From Brevibacillus fulvus (GTDB lineage Bacteria; Bacillota; Bacilli; Brevibacillales; Brevibacillaceae), in the NCBI RefSeq assembly GCF_016908525.1, contig NZ_JAFBEB010000018.1, positions 1 to 60,720 on the forward strand: 60,720 nt of DNA, read 5' to 3'. Below the pieces are notes generated by a model that worked only from the letters and a program-made list of their open reading frames with translations, was not told the origin of the DNA and ran no database searches. A program made the translations under genes and the position numbers. The number at the start of each line of letters is the position of its first letter. Positions within the stretch are counted from its first letter, which is position 1. Shown in pieces: positions 59,351-60,720 of the stretch.

Positions 59351-60484
59351 TCACACCCTCTCTTGCGCCGTACGATCGCAAACCCAGTCCGGATAGCCTT
59401 CAATACAAAAGTCGGTTGGGCTGATCTGTTCCATTCGGATTCCCTTCAGTTCGACGGCCTGATTCATCACGGCGAGTCCGCTTCCGCCAAAGGGGGTCGG
59501 CGCGTCGGCACCGCCGACCAGTTTGCACGAAAAGTAGCTGACGATTTTGTTGATCGCGCGCGCCTGCAAAAACGAGCCATTGACCGCAGAGCCACCCTCC
59601 ACCAGCAAGGAAGTGATCCCCCGCTCGCCGAGTGAGGTCAACAATCCGCCGATCGGAACAGAAGCGGTCCCTTCCATAACCAGCACCTTTGCTCCCATTT
59701 GCTCCAACGCCGCTCGCTTCTCCGGAGACGACCGTTCGGTTGTATAAATCCAGGTTTCCGCTAGCCGATCAGTGAGCACGCGGGCATTTGGCGGTATCCG
59801 CAAACTGGAGTCCAGAATGATTCGGACTGGTTGTCTCTTCGTCTCCTGGTCATCTATTCTCGCGGTCAATGCCGGGTCGTCAGCAAGCACGGTATTTACT
59901 CCTACCAGGATGGCATCCGATTGCTGCCGCAGCTTATGTACTTGCTGGCGCGCTTCCTTCCCGGTGATCCATTTGCTATGCCCGGCGACCGTTGCAATTT
60001 TGCCGTCAAGCGTGCTGGCGGTTTTGATCGTGACAAAGGGCTTTCTTGTTTGTACGAAGTGGAAAAAGATTTCATTCAGCTTTTCCGCCTCTGCCGCCAG
60101 TACCCCCGTATCTACCTCGATGCCGGCCTCACGCAGCATGGAAATTCCGCGACCGGCCACCAAAGGATTGGGATCTTGCGCCGCAATCACGACGCGAGCG
60201 ATTCCGGCCTCGCGGATCGCTATGGCACAAGGCGGCGTTCGCCCATAATGGCTGCAAGGTTCAAGCGTAACGTAAATCGTCGCCCCTTTGGCACGTTCAC
60301 CCGCCATTCGCAGGGCATGCACCTCTGCGTGGGGTTCCCCCGCCTTCAAATGGGCTCCGATCCCGACAATCGCTCCTTCGTTCACGACGACTGCCCCCAC
60401 CATCGGATTGGGACTCGTTTGTCCAGCGGTTGCCCGAGCCATCTGCAAGGCCAGCGTCATATAGTCGCGATCAGTCAACTTCAT
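59351..60484 (-). CDS. ribD: Bifunctional deaminase/reductase RibD
   Basis: 377 aa from ATG 60484 (RBS AAGGAAGG); a frame open to 60574 runs through the terminator and is not translated. The N-terminal deaminase domain has the zinc site PHAEVHALRMAG and TLEPCSHYGRTPPC. The C-terminal reductase has VTIKTASTLDGKIATVAGHSKWITG and SLLVEGGSAVNGSFL. First gene of the ribD-ribE-ribBA-ribH operon. Confidence 0.95.
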   Translation of the reverse strand: MKLTDRDYMTLALQMARATAGQTSPNPMVGAVVVNEGAIVGIGAHLKAGEPHAEVHALRMAGERAKGATIYVTLEPCSHYGRTPPCAIAIREAGIARVVIAAQDPNPLVAGRGISMLREAGIEVDTGVLAAEAEKLNEIFFHFVQTRKPFVTIKTASTLDGKIATVAGHSKWITGKEARQQVHKLRQQSDAILVGVNTVLADDPALTARIDDQETKRQPVRIILDSSLRIPPNARVLTDRLAETWIYTTERSSPEKRAALEQMGAKVLVMEGTASVPIGGLLTSLGERGITSLLVEGGSAVNGSFLQARAINKIVSYFSCKLVGGADAPTPFGGSGLAVMNQAVELKGIRMEQISPTDFCIEGYPDWVCDRTAQERV

Positions 60485-60535
60485 CACCTTCCTTTTTGCT
60501 CCTGGGCAGTTCTCTTTCAGAAGGTTGCAATCAAT

Positions 60536-60564
60536 AAAAAATGCCCTGAATAAATTCAGGGCAT
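60536..60564 (-). terminator. FMN-riboswitch expression-platform terminator
   Basis: ATGCCCTGAA, loop TTTA, TTCAGGGCAT, then a run of Ts on the minus strand, between the riboswitch and ribD. FMN binding would favour this hairpin and stop the rib operon. Confidence 0.85.
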
Positions 60565-60613
60565 GAGCAAACAAACCGATGACATCCCATTTGAAAAAAT
60601 GGTGCAGCAGTTG

Positions 60614-60720
60614 CTCGACCTTCTTCCATCCGGACTATACCGTCGGCTCTGGATTTGCACCAGATCAGTCAGCGAACGTTGCCATTCGCCGAGTCGCGGG
60701 CTCAGACAGATCGTCATCAC
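60614..60720 (-). promoter_or_regulatory. FMN riboswitch (RFN element), 5' end cut by the window edge
   Basis: The minus strand shows conserved RFN parts in order: GAGCCCGCGAC, then CTGATCTGGTGCAAATCCAGAG, CCGACGGTATAGTCCGGATGG and the closing AGAAGG. The first segment (GGGGCAGGGT-type start) should lie beyond 60720. It controls ribD-ribE-ribBA-ribH. Confidence 0.92.

Noticed and set aside
1-60720. Mobile elements or a genomic island
   Set aside because: No transposase, integrase, terminal repeats or tRNA-flanked insertion was seen, and composition looks even throughout.

Overview
The window is one contiguous stretch of a low-to-mid GC, endospore-forming Firmicute chromosome. Evidence for this: Shine-Dalgarno sequences close to AGGAGG before almost every gene; frequent GTG and TTG starts; sporulation-type genes (yunB, yutH, a YhcN/YlaJ lipoprotein, a SpoVB-like flippase, a Spo0E-like phosphatase, DUF421/DUF1657/DUF4363); a CcpA-type cre site; and gene order that follows the Bacillus subtilis yui-yum-yuz-yut-yun region. 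Futalosine-type menaquinone genes (two MqnE-like radical SAM enzymes) sit inside that region, which argues against B. subtilis and for a relative such as an Alicyclobacillaceae-type Bacillales member. The genus is an inference. No rRNA, tRNA, IS element, prophage or CRISPR array was seen.

Layout. 1-3 kb: an HPr-like protein without the catalytic His, divergent from a LytTR regulator and an acetyl-CoA hydrolase/CoA-transferase. 3-7.2 kb: a four-gene MurNAc recycling operon (murQ-murR-murP-mupG) with a promoter and cre site. 7.4-10.1 kb: glcD-glcF, divergent from murQ. 10.3-12.4 kb: lrgA/lrgB (cidA/cidB type) divergent from a LysR regulator. 12.4-16.7 kb: a diguanylate cyclase with a C-terminal frameshift, EcsC-like protein, MFS transporter and UreH/NiCoT-type metal transporter. 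16.9-27 kb: yuiH, CoA-binding protein, pepA, yuiD, yuiC, a 57-aa protein, yuiB, NDH-2-like yumB, ferredoxin-NADP reductase yumC, a zinc-ribbon protein, a His-rich secreted protein, a CuA lipoprotein, an ErpA-type Fe-S carrier and a Spo0E-like protein. 27.3-34.7 kb: two mqnE-like genes, yuzB, yutJ, yuzD, mccB-mccA (reverse transsulfuration) and NifU-like yutI. 34.7-44.6 kb: alpha/beta hydrolase, yutH, yutG, yutF, a SufR-like regulator, yutE, a 39-aa membrane protein, an EAL protein, DUF3055, a Tyr/Pro-rich protein, yutD, a YhcN/YlaJ lipoprotein and lipA. 44.6-56.5 kb: yhaN/yhaO, a DJ-1/PfpI protein, yunB, a SpoVB-like flippase, a secreted amidase-domain protein, the DUF1657-DUF4363/DUF421 set, HemAT and a PPP-type MFS transporter. 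56.6-60.7 kb: ptsH, then ribD-ribE-ribBA-ribH behind an FMN riboswitch that the window edge cuts.

Two functional themes stand out. The first is redox, quinone and iron-sulfur metabolism: yumB, yumC, yutJ, the MqnE pair, ErpA, NifU, LipA, YuzB, YuzD, the SufR-like regulator, the CuA lipoprotein and cysteine synthesis from methionine by MccAB. The second is carbon and cell-wall recycling under likely CcpA/HPr control (MurNAc operon, glycolate oxidase, HPr and the His-less HPr-like protein). Nearly all genes match known families. The most unusual points are the Crh-like HPr paralogue, the tandem MqnE-like genes with an unexplained repeat region before their promoter, the stand-alone CuA lipoprotein near a His-rich secreted protein, and several starts or frames that depart from the norm.
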